A DNA stretch of 64,000 bases, taken from the NCBI GenBank assembly GCA_934292805.1, contig CAKQXQ010000009.1:1-64000 (forward strand). Reading direction: 5' to 3'. Of the stretch, positions 8,121 to 17,594 are shown piece by piece. The notes under the pieces were generated by a model. It saw nothing but the letters and a program-made list of their open reading frames with translations. It ran no database searches and had not been told where the DNA came from. The DNA comes from an uncultured Roseburia sp. (GTDB lineage: Bacteria; Bacillota; Clostridia; Lachnospirales; Lachnospiraceae). The stretch's first letter is position 1, and every line of letters begins with the position of its first letter. Position numbers and translations under genes: made by a program.

Positions 8121-8924
8121 TCATTCATTTTGCTCTTTCTCATTTGCTTTCTGGATCAATAGCAGCAGATCATGAAGTTCTTCTTCTGTAAGGTGTGTAT
8201 AATCGGAAAGTTCTTTTACGGTTGCCTCTCTGCCATTTTCAGACGCAAGATACTTCTTCGCCTCATTAACAAGTGCCACTTTTCCAACCATGGCTTTCTC
8301 ATCTTCATCCTCGCCCTCGAGCTCGATGATGGAAGCTTTCATTGCTTCTTCCACTGCCTGTTCCAATAACATTTCTATCTTTGTTTCCTCACCACATCCG
8401 CAAAGCTCTGTCAGCTTCAGAAACAGTGCCATATTGCCTTCCTGTATCACATCTTCGAATCCATCCTTCGACACCGCAAGTTTTCCGGCAAGCTCCAACA
8501 CTCTTGCCATCCAGCTGTTTGAAATATCTCCTATTACGCTTTCATCACCGCTTAAGAGCCTTCTGTACATCTCCTCGACCTTTTTGTCAGAGTACACCGG
8601 AAGGCTGTTGATCTCCTCCAGATACAGCTGAAAGGTTCTTGATTCAGGAAACGGGCTTTTTTCTTCTTCCTTGGTGTCTGCTCCCTCCAAAGATGCATCT
8701 TCATCTGTTTCTTCCAGGCTCTCATCGGCCTCCTCATTCTCTTCTGTCTCTTCTTCCTCGTGAGGAGTAAGAAGAAATTCTAAAACCATATTCTCCTGCT
8801 GTTCATTTAACTCCATCTCTTTGAAATAGCTAAGTATCTCTTCTCTGGATAATGGTGTTGCTGATGTGCGGATAATTTCAGCAACCTCTCTGATTGTTTC
8901 GGTAAATATACTCTGATCTAACAT
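8121..8924 (-). CDS. Degenerate sigma-70-like protein lacking promoter-recognition regions
   Basis: The 267-residue acidic protein is built like the RpoD encoded at 49360-50640 but is incomplete. Residues 20-52 match its region 1.1 (LSREEILSYFKEMELNEQQ against [19 protein letters not shown]); 55-92 is a Glu/Asp linker; 97-127 matches region 1.2 (FQLYLEEINSLPVYSDKKVE); 138-170 matches region 2.1-2.2 (DVIQEGNMALFLKL). The tryptophans and basic residues of 2.3-2.4 are gone, replaced by a CGC motif (175-177) and acidic helices; 230-260 resembles region 3 (REATVKELSDYTHLTEEEL). Region 4 is absent. It could bind core polymerase without reading promoters; role unknown. It lies 44 bases after fprA, probably in one operon. 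Confidence 0.72.
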   Translation of the reverse strand: MLDQSIFTETIREVAEIIRTSATPLSREEILSYFKEMELNEQQENMVLEFLLTPHEEEETEENEEADESLEETDEDASLEGADTKEEEKSPFPESRTFQLYLEEINSLPVYSDKKVEEMYRRLLSGDESVIGDISNSWMARVLELAGKLAVSKDGFEDVIQEGNMALFLKLTELCGCGEETKIEMLLEQAVEEAMKASIIELEGEDEDEKAMVGKVALVNEAKKYLASENGREATVKELSDYTHLTEEELHDLLLLIQKANEKEQNE

Positions 8925-8968
8925 TTTTTTCTCCTGATAATGATTCAGACATATTCCTGTCTGATCTG

Positions 8969-10138
8969 TTAGTCTGCCAGAATTTCTTCTGCCAGTGCTT
9001 CCATCTGGTCTTTGTCTGCATCTTTCATAACAGACTTAATGCTTACTGTGTTCTCACATACGGAGAGCTCTTTCATTGTTTCTAATATGCTCTTCATGCC
9101 GCGTGCTGCACAAGGTGCCCATGAACCATTTTCAATGATTCCGATCTTTCTCTTCTGAAAATTCTTGTGCGCAAGGCGATGTAAGAAGTCTTCCATTGGT
9201 GGGAAAATACCTCCGTCATAAGACGCTGCTGCCAGAACGATCTTTCCATAACAGAATGCATCTGCAACCGCTTCTGCCATATCATCTCTTGTAAGATCCA
9301 TAAATACAACCTTTGATGCACCTTTTTCACGCAGTATTTCCGTCATTTTTAAAGCTGCTGCTTTTGTATTTCCGTGAATGGAGGCACAAGCTACCAAAAT
9401 ACCATCTTCTTCCGGCTCATAGCTGCTCCATGTCAGATATTTTCCGATATAAAATTCCAGATTTTCTTTTAAAATTGGTCCGTGTAACGGGCAGATCATA
9501 CGGATATCAAGTGCAGCTGCTTTCTTTAATAATCCCTGTACCTGTACGCCGTATTTTCCGACGATATTGATGAAATATCTTCTTGCCTCTGCAGTCCAGT
9601 CTTCCTCTGCCGAAAGTGCTCCGAATTTTCCGAATCCATCTGCTGAAAACAGGATCTTCTCTGTCTCTTCATACTCTACCATAACTTCCGGCCAGTGAAC
9701 CATCGGTGCCATGACAAAATGGAGTTTGTGTGTACCAAGCTCTAACGTGTCACCCTCTTTTACGGTAATACAACGCTCATCCAGATTGGCAATCTCGAAA
9801 AACTGTGGCAGCATTGCTTTCGCTTTCACACTCAATACAAGCTTTGCATCTGGAAATCTGTCTGCTGCACGTTTGATATTTGCTGCATGATCCGGCTCAA
9901 GATGTGAGATCACAAGATAGTCTACTCCTCTTCCGCTCAATGCGTTTTCAAGATTTGCAAACCATTCATCTGTTTTTCTCTCATCAATGGTATCCATCAC
10001 AGCCACTTTTTCATCCAAAATCACATAGGAATTATAAGAAACTCCGTTCGGGATCTGGTACTGGCTCTCAAATAAATCCAAAGTTGTGTCATCTGCTCCA
10101 ATATACTTAATTGCTTCTGAAATATAGGTATCTTTCAT
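8969..10138 (-). CDS. fprA: FprA family A-type flavodiiron protein
   Basis: Flavodiiron proteins reduce O2 to water and/or NO to N2O in anaerobes, receiving electrons from rubredoxin or ferredoxin. The N-terminal metallo-beta-lactamase-like domain has the iron ligand motif HLEPDH (79-84), then MVHWPE, FSADGFGKFG and CPLHGP; the C-terminal half is a flavodoxin domain beginning ILVACASIHGNTKAA, which binds FMN. I chose the second ATG (10138) because GGAGG is six bases upstream, while the first ATG overlaps it. At 389 residues the length is normal for the two-domain form. Confidence 0.93.
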   Translation of the reverse strand: MKDTYISEAIKYIGADDTTLDLFESQYQIPNGVSYNSYVILDEKVAVMDTIDERKTDEWFANLENALSGRGVDYLVISHLEPDHAANIKRAADRFPDAKLVLSVKAKAMLPQFFEIANLDERCITVKEGDTLELGTHKLHFVMAPMVHWPEVMVEYEETEKILFSADGFGKFGALSAEEDWTAEARRYFINIVGKYGVQVQGLLKKAAALDIRMICPLHGPILKENLEFYIGKYLTWSSYEPEEDGILVACASIHGNTKAAALKMTEILREKGASKVVFMDLTRDDMAEAVADAFCYGKIVLAAASYDGGIFPPMEDFLHRLAHKNFQKRKIGIIENGSWAPCAARGMKSILETMKELSVCENTVSIKSVMKDADKDQMEALAEEILAD

Positions 10139-10192
10139 GGTCATCCTCCATTTGAAACTGTTTTATCAATAATAGTAATAGTTACTGATATT

Positions 10193-10221
10193 AAAATAGT
10201 ATATCTGTATAAAAATGTCAA
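10193..10221 (-). promoter_or_regulatory. fprA promoter
   Basis: Minus-strand TTGACA (10216-10221) and TATTTT (10193-10198), 17-base spacer, 55 bases before the fprA start. Confidence 0.6.
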
Positions 10222-10231
10222 TTGTTTTCTC

Positions 10232-11788
10232 TTAAAAAATCTTTGTCGTCCATTTTGAGCAGTCCCAGACGTCATTTACAATGTCCTGGTAAAACTCCGG
10301 CTCATGGCAGATCAAAAGGATACCGCCCCGGTATTCCTGCAATGCACGCTTTAATTCGTCTTTCGCATCGACGTCAAGATGGTTGGTTGGCTCGTCTAAG
10401 AGCAGAACATTGGTCGATTTGTTGATCAGCTTGCAAAGTCTGACCTTAGCCTGCTCTCCACCACTTAATACACGTACCAGACTCTCAATATGTTTTGTGG
10501 TAAGTCCACATTTTGCAAGTGCTGAACGCACTTCATACTGGCTGAAAGCCGGGAACTCTTCCCAGATTTCTTCGATACAGGTATTCTTATTCTCTCCTTT
10601 GATCTCCTGCTCAAAATATCCGATCTCCAGATTTTCTCCAAGCTCCACAGAACCGGAAATGGATGGGATCAGTCCCAAAATACTCTTAAGCAGTGTTGTC
10701 TTACCTATCCCGTTCGCACCAATGAGCGCGATCTTGTGTCCACGCTCCATTGAAATATTTAAAGGCTTAGACAGCGGTTCATCATATCCGATCACCAGAT
10801 CTTTTGTTTCAAAAATATAACGTCCCGGAGTTCTTCCAAGCTTAAAATTAAATTCCGGCTTCGGACGCTCCGCTGCAAGCTCGATCACATCCATTTTATC
10901 CAGCTTTTTCTGGCGTGACATCGCCATATTTCTTGTTGCAACACGTGCTTTATTTCTCGCCACAAAATCCTTTAGTTCGCTGATCTCCTGCTGCTGCTTT
11001 CTGTATGCTGCTTCCAGCTGCGCCTTTTTCACTTCATAGACTTCCTGGAACTTATCATAATCTCCGACATAACGGTCAAGGTGCTGGTTCTCCATATGAT
11101 AAATGATATTAATTACATCATTCAAAAACGGAATGTCATGGGAAATAAGAATGAATGCATTCTCGTATTCCTGCAGATAACGCTTCAGCCATGCGATATG
11201 CTCTGCATCCAGATAGTTTGTCGGCTCATCTAAAAGCAGGATATCCGGTTTCTCCAAAAGGAGCTTTGCAAGTAAAACCTTCATACGCTGTCCACCGCTT
11301 AAATCCGTAACATCATGATCAAGTCCAAGATCAAGAAGACCAAGTGCCCTTGCTACTTCTTCCACTTTTGCATCAATGATATAGAAATCATGCATTGTCA
11401 GCGTATCCTGGATCACTCCAAGTTCCTCCATCATTGCATCCATCTCATCCGGATCTGCCTCTCCTAATTTATCACAGATCTCATTCATCTTCTCTTCCAG
11501 TTCAAACAGCCATGCAAATGCTGATTTTAAAACACTTTCGATCGTCATTCCTTTGGTTAATGTAGAATGCTGGTCAAGATAACCAACGCGGACATTCTTT
11601 GCCCATTCTACTTTTCCCTCATCCGGCATCAGCTTCCCGGTTACAATGTTCATAAAGGTAGATTTTCCTTCGCCGTTGGCACCGACTAATCCGATGTGTT
11701 CTCCCTTCAAAAGTCTGAAAGACACATCATTAAAAATTGCTCTGTCACCAAATCCATGTGTCAGGTGTTCTACATTTAATATACTCAT
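10232..11788 (-). CDS. ABC-F family ATP-binding protein
   Basis: A soluble protein of 518 residues with two ABC ATPase domains and no membrane segment, the layout of ABC-F ribosome-associated factors. Each half has a Walker A (GANGEGKST; GANGIGKTT), a signature (LSGGQ; LSGGEQ) and LLLDEPTN. The linker between them (about 240-320) is a charged helical region rich in K, Q and R, as in the P-site tRNA interaction motif. The start has GGGAGAA upstream. Sequence resembles the housekeeping YbiT-like group more than drug-resistance members, but a protective role cannot be excluded. Confidence 0.9.
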   Translation of the reverse strand: MSILNVEHLTHGFGDRAIFNDVSFRLLKGEHIGLVGANGEGKSTFMNIVTGKLMPDEGKVEWAKNVRVGYLDQHSTLTKGMTIESVLKSAFAWLFELEEKMNEICDKLGEADPDEMDAMMEELGVIQDTLTMHDFYIIDAKVEEVARALGLLDLGLDHDVTDLSGGQRMKVLLAKLLLEKPDILLLDEPTNYLDAEHIAWLKRYLQEYENAFILISHDIPFLNDVINIIYHMENQHLDRYVGDYDKFQEVYEVKKAQLEAAYRKQQQEISELKDFVARNKARVATRNMAMSRQKKLDKMDVIELAAERPKPEFNFKLGRTPGRYIFETKDLVIGYDEPLSKPLNISMERGHKIALIGANGIGKTTLLKSILGLIPSISGSVELGENLEIGYFEQEIKGENKNTCIEEIWEEFPAFSQYEVRSALAKCGLTTKHIESLVRVLSGGEQAKVRLCKLINKSTNVLLLDEPTNHLDVDAKDELKRALQEYRGGILLICHEPEFYQDIVNDVWDCSKWTTKIF

Positions 11789-11844
11789 AATTCTCCCTGT
11801 TTTTCTTTTATTCTCTTATGTTCTTATAAGGATCCCATTTTCCC

Positions 11845-11879
11845 AAAAAATTGTGGTGACATCACATATCACCACAATA
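11845..11879 (-). terminator. Terminator overlapping the stop of the PPIase lipoprotein gene
   Basis: Minus strand ATTGTGGTGA and TCACCACAAT form a 10-bp stem followed by TTTTT; the left arm includes the last codons of the upstream gene. Confidence 0.8.
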
Positions 11880-12854
11880 TTTTTCAAAAGTCTCAAAAAA
11901 TGTATTGGTTTTCATATCCGATCCGGTCTTTATTTCCAATTCATCCCAGAGTTTCTGATTTATGCCGGAATCCAGGGATGCTGTGAACTCGCTGTATTCA
12001 CCGTCAAATGCTTCTTTTTCCCTTTTTTCTAAAATTCTTGTCTTGTTTGCTTCGGTCAGATCCTTGTCATACTTGTTCAGGCATTTTACAAAGTAATAAC
12101 CACCATCCACTTCGATCCTTCCGCTCACCTGTTCATTCTCCATCTCGAAAACAACATCGGCTGCTTCTTTTGGAAGATCATCTCTTGAAACATTTACCTG
12201 AATACTGTCAAGTTCGTTATAATTATTGGCAACTGTTGCAAAATCTTCTCCCTGTGTCAGTCTTGCAGTTACTTCCTCTGCCTTCTTCCTGTCTGTCACA
12301 TAGATCTGCATGATCTCCATCACTCTTGCTTCATCATCGCTTACTTCCTCATTGACTGCATCCGTAAGCGACTGATAAATCTTCTGTGCAAGTGCATAAT
12401 GTTCATAATATTCGCGGATATCGCTTTCTGATACCTCCATATAAGAACGTTCCGCATCCGTAAGCGAATCATAATATTCCTTTGCAGCCTCACTGATTAC
12501 ATCCTTCTGTTCTTTATCCAGAGTGATCTCCTTGGAAGCAGCAAGCTGATCCATGCTCACAACCCTGGCAAGCTCCTGTAATGTAATGCTTTTCACATAC
12601 TCTACCAGAGAGTCGTCTCCGAAATCATGCTGCCAGAGATCCAGTCCATAGGCATCCCCATAAATATTCTGATAATTCACCAGATATACTTTCGCCTCTT
12701 TCAGACTGCAGGATACCTTTCCGATTTTAAAAACCTGATGACTGTTCAATGGACTTGAAACCACGATTTCTTTATTTCCGACTCTGCATCCGGTCAACAA
12801 CAGCAAAAGACCAAGCAGGCCTGCTGTCATCATTTTTCTAATTCTGTTCTTCAT
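11862..12854 (-). CDS. PrsA/SurA-like peptidyl-prolyl isomerase lipoprotein
   Basis: A 330-residue exported lipoprotein: a basic start and hydrophobic segment end in the lipobox LLTGC, giving a lipidated Cys near residue 23. A SurA-like N-terminal helical domain is followed by a parvulin/rotamase-type domain (about 175-270, KAEEVTARLTQGEDFATVANNY ... GGYYFVKCLNKYD is the typical start and end). It should help fold secreted proteins at the outer face of the membrane. It is the last gene of the addB-addA-maf-orphan run and ends in a terminator that overlaps its stop. Confidence 0.85.
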   Translation of the reverse strand: MKNRIRKMMTAGLLGLLLLLTGCRVGNKEIVVSSPLNSHQVFKIGKVSCSLKEAKVYLVNYQNIYGDAYGLDLWQHDFGDDSLVEYVKSITLQELARVVSMDQLAASKEITLDKEQKDVISEAAKEYYDSLTDAERSYMEVSESDIREYYEHYALAQKIYQSLTDAVNEEVSDDEARVMEIMQIYVTDRKKAEEVTARLTQGEDFATVANNYNELDSIQVNVSRDDLPKEAADVVFEMENEQVSGRIEVDGGYYFVKCLNKYDKDLTEANKTRILEKREKEAFDGEYSEFTASLDSGINQKLWDELEIKTGSDMKTNTFFETFEKYCGDM

Positions 12855-12874
12855 ACTACCAAACTTCCATCCAT

Positions 12875-13138
12875 CTATGCTTCCACTACCAGATATCTGC
12901 CATCCGGAAGTGCAAATACTTCACTGGCATCTTCAAAATCATGGAGTGTCATTCCATCAATATCTGCCCCCTGATCTTCAAAATAAGCTTTTACTTCTTT
13001 CAGGTTCTTACAGATAACTGCCATACAGTCCTCTAAAAATTCTTCTGCCTCTTCCGGTGTTTCTGCTACAGATTCCGGAAAAAGCTGGCTTTGATTCTCG
13101 AGAAAATATAAAAGACATACCTCATCAAATTCGTTCAT
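12875..13138 (-). CDS. Conserved small acidic protein of unknown function
   Basis: I do not recognise this 87-residue protein. It is strongly acidic, with no signal peptide or membrane segment, and appears as two helices (about 25-58) followed by a short strand-like end (FALPDGRYLVVEA). AAGGAGT upstream of ATG 13138 and its tight packing 20 bases before the PPIase lipoprotein gene support real expression. Position suggests the same transcription unit as maf and addAB, but nothing indicates a shared function. Confidence 0.7.
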   Translation of the reverse strand: MNEFDEVCLLYFLENQSQLFPESVAETPEEAEEFLEDCMAVICKNLKEVKAYFEDQGADIDGMTLHDFEDASEVFALPDGRYLVVEA

Positions 13139-13232
13139 ATCAGATACTCCTTCCTGCTCTTTTGTCCTAATTTATACTTGCAACTGCTTTATGGTTCTTC
13201 TTTTCCAACGCAGTTTTTTTATCTTTAGTAGT

Positions 13233-13859
13233 TTACCACAGATACGGATCAATTCCAAGACTTTGCAGTTCTTTATAAATACGTGCAACCGGAAGACCGA
13301 CTACATTATTGTAATCTCCTTCAATTCCTTCAATATAAATCGCACATTTTCCCTGGATGCCATAAGCTCCGGCCTTATCCATCGGTTCCCCGGTCGCCAC
13401 ATAGCGTTCTATTTCTGTTTCTGTCAGCTGTTTCATTGTAACAAATGTTTTTTCATAAAATGTATGTGCTCCTGCCCGGCCGCTCTGATCCAGAAAAACA
13501 AAGGTTACTCCTGTATACACGGCATGTTTTCTTCCGGAAAGCAGCGCCAGCATCCGCCTGGCATCCGCTTCATCTACCGGTTTTCCAAGGATAAGCTCAT
13601 CACAGGCCACAATCGTATCTGCTCCTATGACTAAAATATCCTGCGGTGTCATAAGCTCTTCATGTCCGCTTTCATAAGCCTTTACCATAGATGCCACTTC
13701 TTTTGCCTTTTGTGCGGAAAGCTCCATCACCACTTCCTCTGGCCTGCTTTTGGAGATGATCTCCTCACCTTTTGCCGGGCAGATCTCAAATTCCAGTCCG
13801 ATCTGCTCTAACAATTCTTTTCTTCTCGGCGATGCCGATGCTAATATGATCTGTCCCAT
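13233..13859 (-). CDS. maf: Maf family nucleoside triphosphate pyrophosphatase
   Basis: Maf proteins hydrolyse dTTP, UTP and modified pyrimidine triphosphates to monophosphates, a house-cleaning role, and in Bacillus affect septum formation. The hallmark LASASPRRKELL is at 6-17 and the metal-binding VIGADTIV near 87-94; KPVDEADARRMLALLSGRKH follows, and AGAYGIQGKCAIYIEGIEGDYNNVVGLP is the conserved C-terminal part, split here by normal spacing. A GAGGAG site precedes ATG 13859. It lies 13 bases after addA. Length (208) is typical. Confidence 0.93.
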   Translation of the reverse strand: MGQIILASASPRRKELLEQIGLEFEICPAKGEEIISKSRPEEVVMELSAQKAKEVASMVKAYESGHEELMTPQDILVIGADTIVACDELILGKPVDEADARRMLALLSGRKHAVYTGVTFVFLDQSGRAGAHTFYEKTFVTMKQLTETEIERYVATGEPMDKAGAYGIQGKCAIYIEGIEGDYNNVVGLPVARIYKELQSLGIDPYLW

Positions 13860-13872
13860 TTTTTTCTCCTCA

Positions 13873-16800
13873 TTATATAGAAATCACTTCTTCCAGTGTA
13901 AAAGAATAGATCAAAATCTCTTTCACCCGAAGTCCTCGTGCTGCAAAAACGCGTTCCAGTGCGTCTGCATATAACCGAAGCTGTGTCTCATAGCGTTCTT
14001 TCAGTTCCCTGGCATTCTCTACATGGTCTGTCTTATAATCCAGAAGCACGATTCCATCTTCTTCCGTCCAGAATACATCAATGATTCCCTGGATCAGCGT
14101 CAGATCCTCTTCCTTTGTTCTGACACTCTCTTCTGTTTCTGTTCCAAAGCCATATTTTTCCAGTTCTTTTTCCGAGAATCCCATAACAAAAGGTTTCTCA
14201 CGATAAAGAGTCCCTGCTTTCTGTGCGGCTGCCATCCGCTTTCCGGTTTCTGAGCTGATAAATTGCTGTAACGGTCTTATCTTAACCAGCCTGCTCATTT
14301 CTTTTGTGATTTTCTCTTCCTCCACCATGTGAAGGATCTGTTCCTTCACACCCTGTTCTGAAGTAAAATCATAACATTCCATTACACGATGTACTGCTGT
14401 ACCTCTTATTGCCCCAGGACTTCTTCTTTCTGTCTCTGTTCCTGTTTCTTCTACCTCCTGCTGCTTTTGGATAAACAATGGAACTGTCTCAGTTTCCTTT
14501 TCTTCTGCAAAAACTTCTATGGTATCTTCCTGCAAAGCCTCAAATTTTTCACGCATTGCCCGATGCTTTAATTCTGAAACAGAGTATTTGTTCTTGCGTG
14601 TAATATCGGTCTGATATGGATATTTTACCGCAAATCTCTCTGCAAGCTGTGAAACAAGCCTGTCATCTGTGTCCATGATCTTTTCCATCCGCTCTGTGAG
14701 TCCTGCCGCCTGATCGATCTGATTTTCGATTTCTTTCACAACCAGTTCTGCCGCTTCTACGATCCTCACCTGATACTTCTCTCCATAGGAAAGCACTGCA
14801 GGAAGTACCCAGTCCAGGTAACCTGTGGCTCCTTCCCGGATCAGATAGGAAAGCGGCTCATCTGCCCTATCAGACATTTTTGCCTGAAGCCAGAATGTTT
14901 CTATTTTTTTTGCCGCATCTTTTAACGTGCCGGTTAAGATCAGTTTTTCTTTTGCACGCGTCAAGGCAACATACAGCACACGGAGTTCCTCACCGAGATT
15001 CTCAAGATCGATCTGCTTTGCAATCGCCTTTTTTGCGATCGTCGGTGATTTGATCCTCTTTCTGCCATCCATATAGTCAAGCCCTATTCCAAGCTCCGGA
15101 TGCAGCACCATTTTGCTTCTTGTATCCTGTCTGTTAAAATTTTTTCCCATGCCACTGACAAAAACGACCGGGAACTCAAGTCCCTTACTCTTATGGATAC
15201 TCATAATACGAACGACATCTTCATTCTCACCTACCGTATCCGCCTCTCCAAAATCCACATCATATTTCTGCAGTTCATCAATATATCGCACAAAATGAAA
15301 AAGGCCTTTGTAACTTGTCTTCTCATAAGCGGACGCTTTTTCCAAAAGCATATTCAAATTAGCCGTTCTTCTGCTTCCTGCCGGCATAGCTGCAACATAA
15401 TTTCCATAGCCGGTTGTCTTTAAAATAGTTTCTATCAGTTCGTGGATCGGGGTATCCGGCACGAGTTGTCTTAATTTTTTGTATTTTTTGTAAAATACAA
15501 GCAATTTTCTATGTGCATTTTCCTCGACTCCGTTCCTTTCTTTCTCATATCCCTGTTCCACACTCTGCTCATAAAGTGCTTCTGCAAGTTCTAACACTGC
15601 TTCGTGAAATGGTACTTCTCCATTTTCCAGTCTTAAAAGTGCAAGCTCTTCGTCTGTTACTCCGGCCATCGGTGAGCGGAGCACCGCAGCCATCGGGATA
15701 TCCTGTCTTGGATTATCCAAAAGACGGAGCATGGAAAGAACCGTCTGTACCTCCACCGCTGAAAAATATCCGGTTGCTGAAACGGTGTGTGCCGGAATTT
15801 TGTTTTCATTCAGTACTTCTACGAGTGCATCAGCCCAGCCGGTCAGACTTCGGAGTAAAATTACAATATCAGAGTAGCGCACAGGACGGAGTGTCCCGGT
15901 TGCCTTATCTGTTACCAATTGCGTTTTTATAAGATGCCTGATCTCTTCTGCGATGATTTTGGCTTCCAGTGTTTTTTTGTCAGAAAGCTCTGTATCCTCA
16001 AGCAGCTCATCCATGCTGTCTGCCAGTAAGATCTCCGGTAAAAAACCATCTTTTTTCTCTGTGTAGTCTGCTCCCGGATAAAGTGCTGCTTCCTCATCGT
16101 ATTCCACATTTCCAAGGCTTCTTGTCATGATCTTATAAAAAATATCATTCGTGCAGGTTAAGACCTCCTCCCTGCTCCGGAAATTTTTGTGAAGGTCGAT
16201 ACGCTGTGTCTTGCTTTCCGAAAGAGAGTAAGAATCATATTTTTTCATGAAAAGCTCCGGTCTTGCGAGCCGGAAACGATAAATACTCTGCTTTACATCT
16301 CCGACCATGAATATATTATTCTCCCCCCGCTCCTCTCTTGAGATAGAGCGAAGTAATGTCTCCTGCACTTCATTGCTGTCCTGATACTCATCGATCATGA
16401 TCTCTTCAAAGGTATCCCGAAATTCTTCTGCTGTCTTCTTCGCCATCTGCGTCTCTTCATCGACGAGGATCTGTAGTGCAAAATGCTCTACATCCGGAAA
16501 ATCCACCAGATTTTTCTGACGTTTTGCATCTGCAAACTTTGCGGCAAACTGCTTTGTCAGACGGATCGCTTCCTCTAACATTGGCTCCGTACGTGATAAC
16601 TGTTCTATCATCATCTCCGGCGAACAGAAAAAATATTGTCTGCACAGCTTTTTCACCACATCTTTTGCCTGTTCTCTGAGGCTTTTTACAAGTTCTGCTT
16701 TCTCTGCATCACCATCAAAGCCTCTGCTGCTTGCAAGTCTTTCATATTTTATGGAACCAAGTGCCTGGGACAGATCGCAAAAAGACTCCATCTTCGATAA

Positions 16801-17580
16801 CTGTTCGTATAGTTCCAGGTCACTTACCACCGCTTTTTCATACATATAAGGACCATCTGCCTGCTTTGTGATCTTTCTGGCCTGTTCCATCAATTGGACA
16901 CAGTCCTTTAGAACAAACCGGATATTCTCCGTCAGAGGTTTCAGCCATACAGCCTGATCCAAAGCCTCCCTATCCTTTACCTGATACGCCCCTGAAAAAG
17001 AATCCAGCCACTTTTCCGGCCATGGATAACTTCTCGAAAAATCATACAACTGAAGGATCATTTCATTCAGTGCAGCATCTGTCCTGCCGGACGCATACCC
17101 TTCGGTAAAATCCTCAAATGCCTCTGTCGGATCCTCATAGTTCTCTTCCAGAACCCTGCCAAGCACATCTTCTCTCAGTAATTTTAATTCTCCCTCATCA
17201 CCGATCCTGAAATTCGGTTCCAGATCGATCTCATGAAAATGATTCCGTACAACATAGAGACAGAAGCTGTCAATCGTTGTGATCTGTGCATTATGGATCA
17301 GTGTAAGCTGTCTCTGCAAATGTTCCTCACCCGGCTGCTCTTCCAATGCCTTCTCAATCGCATTGCCAATCCTCTCCCGCATCTCCGCTGCCGCGGCATT
17401 CGTAAATGTTACAATCAAAAGATGATCTATGTCTACCGGATGTTCTTTGTCTGTGATCATTTTAACAATTCGTTCGACCAGAACAGCCGTTTTTCCGGAA
17501 CCTGCTGCCGCAGATACTAAAATATTCCTTTTTCTGAGATCTATGACCTGCTGCTGTTCGCTTGTCCATGAAACTCCCAT
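13873..17580 (-). CDS. addA: ATP-dependent helicase/nuclease subunit A
   Basis: AddA is the UvrD-type helicase and nuclease subunit of AddAB, which processes double-strand breaks for RecA loading in Bacillota. The 1235-residue protein begins with the Q-like motif WTSEQQQVIDL and Walker A AAAGSGKT, has the DEYQDSN Walker B and the VMSIHKSKGLEFPVVF-type helicase motif (written RIMSIHKSKGLEFPVVFV), and ends in a RecB-family nuclease domain with GIIDVFW and LLDYKTD. The second ATG was chosen since AGGAG is correctly spaced from it. addB lies immediately upstream. Confidence 0.96.
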   Translation of the reverse strand: MGVSWTSEQQQVIDLRKRNILVSAAAGSGKTAVLVERIVKMITDKEHPVDIDHLLIVTFTNAAAAEMRERIGNAIEKALEEQPGEEHLQRQLTLIHNAQITTIDSFCLYVVRNHFHEIDLEPNFRIGDEGELKLLREDVLGRVLEENYEDPTEAFEDFTEGYASGRTDAALNEMILQLYDFSRSYPWPEKWLDSFSGAYQVKDREALDQAVWLKPLTENIRFVLKDCVQLMEQARKITKQADGPYMYEKAVVSDLELYEQLSKMESFCDLSQALGSIKYERLASSRGFDGDAEKAELVKSLREQAKDVVKKLCRQYFFCSPEMMIEQLSRTEPMLEEAIRLTKQFAAKFADAKRQKNLVDFPDVEHFALQILVDEETQMAKKTAEEFRDTFEEIMIDEYQDSNEVQETLLRSISREERGENNIFMVGDVKQSIYRFRLARPELFMKKYDSYSLSESKTQRIDLHKNFRSREEVLTCTNDIFYKIMTRSLGNVEYDEEAALYPGADYTEKKDGFLPEILLADSMDELLEDTELSDKKTLEAKIIAEEIRHLIKTQLVTDKATGTLRPVRYSDIVILLRSLTGWADALVEVLNENKIPAHTVSATGYFSAVEVQTVLSMLRLLDNPRQDIPMAAVLRSPMAGVTDEELALLRLENGEVPFHEAVLELAEALYEQSVEQGYEKERNGVEENAHRKLLVFYKKYKKLRQLVPDTPIHELIETILKTTGYGNYVAAMPAGSRRTANLNMLLEKASAYEKTSYKGLFHFVRYIDELQKYDVDFGEADTVGENEDVVRIMSIHKSKGLEFPVVFVSGMGKNFNRQDTRSKMVLHPELGIGLDYMDGRKRIKSPTIAKKAIAKQIDLENLGEELRVLYVALTRAKEKLILTGTLKDAAKKIETFWLQAKMSDRADEPLSYLIREGATGYLDWVLPAVLSYGEKYQVRIVEAAELVVKEIENQIDQAAGLTERMEKIMDTDDRLVSQLAERFAVKYPYQTDITRKNKYSVSELKHRAMREKFEALQEDTIEVFAEEKETETVPLFIQKQQEVEETGTETERRSPGAIRGTAVHRVMECYDFTSEQGVKEQILHMVEEEKITKEMSRLVKIRPLQQFISSETGKRMAAAQKAGTLYREKPFVMGFSEKELEKYGFGTETEESVRTKEEDLTLIQGIIDVFWTEEDGIVLLDYKTDHVENARELKERYETQLRLYADALERVFAARGLRVKEILIYSFTLEEVISI

Positions 17581-17594
17581 ATCCATCTCTCCTG

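Noticed and set aside
8121..8924. Active alternative sigma factor
   Set aside because: No region 4 and no basic/aromatic residues in 2.3-2.4, so it cannot recognise promoters in the usual way.
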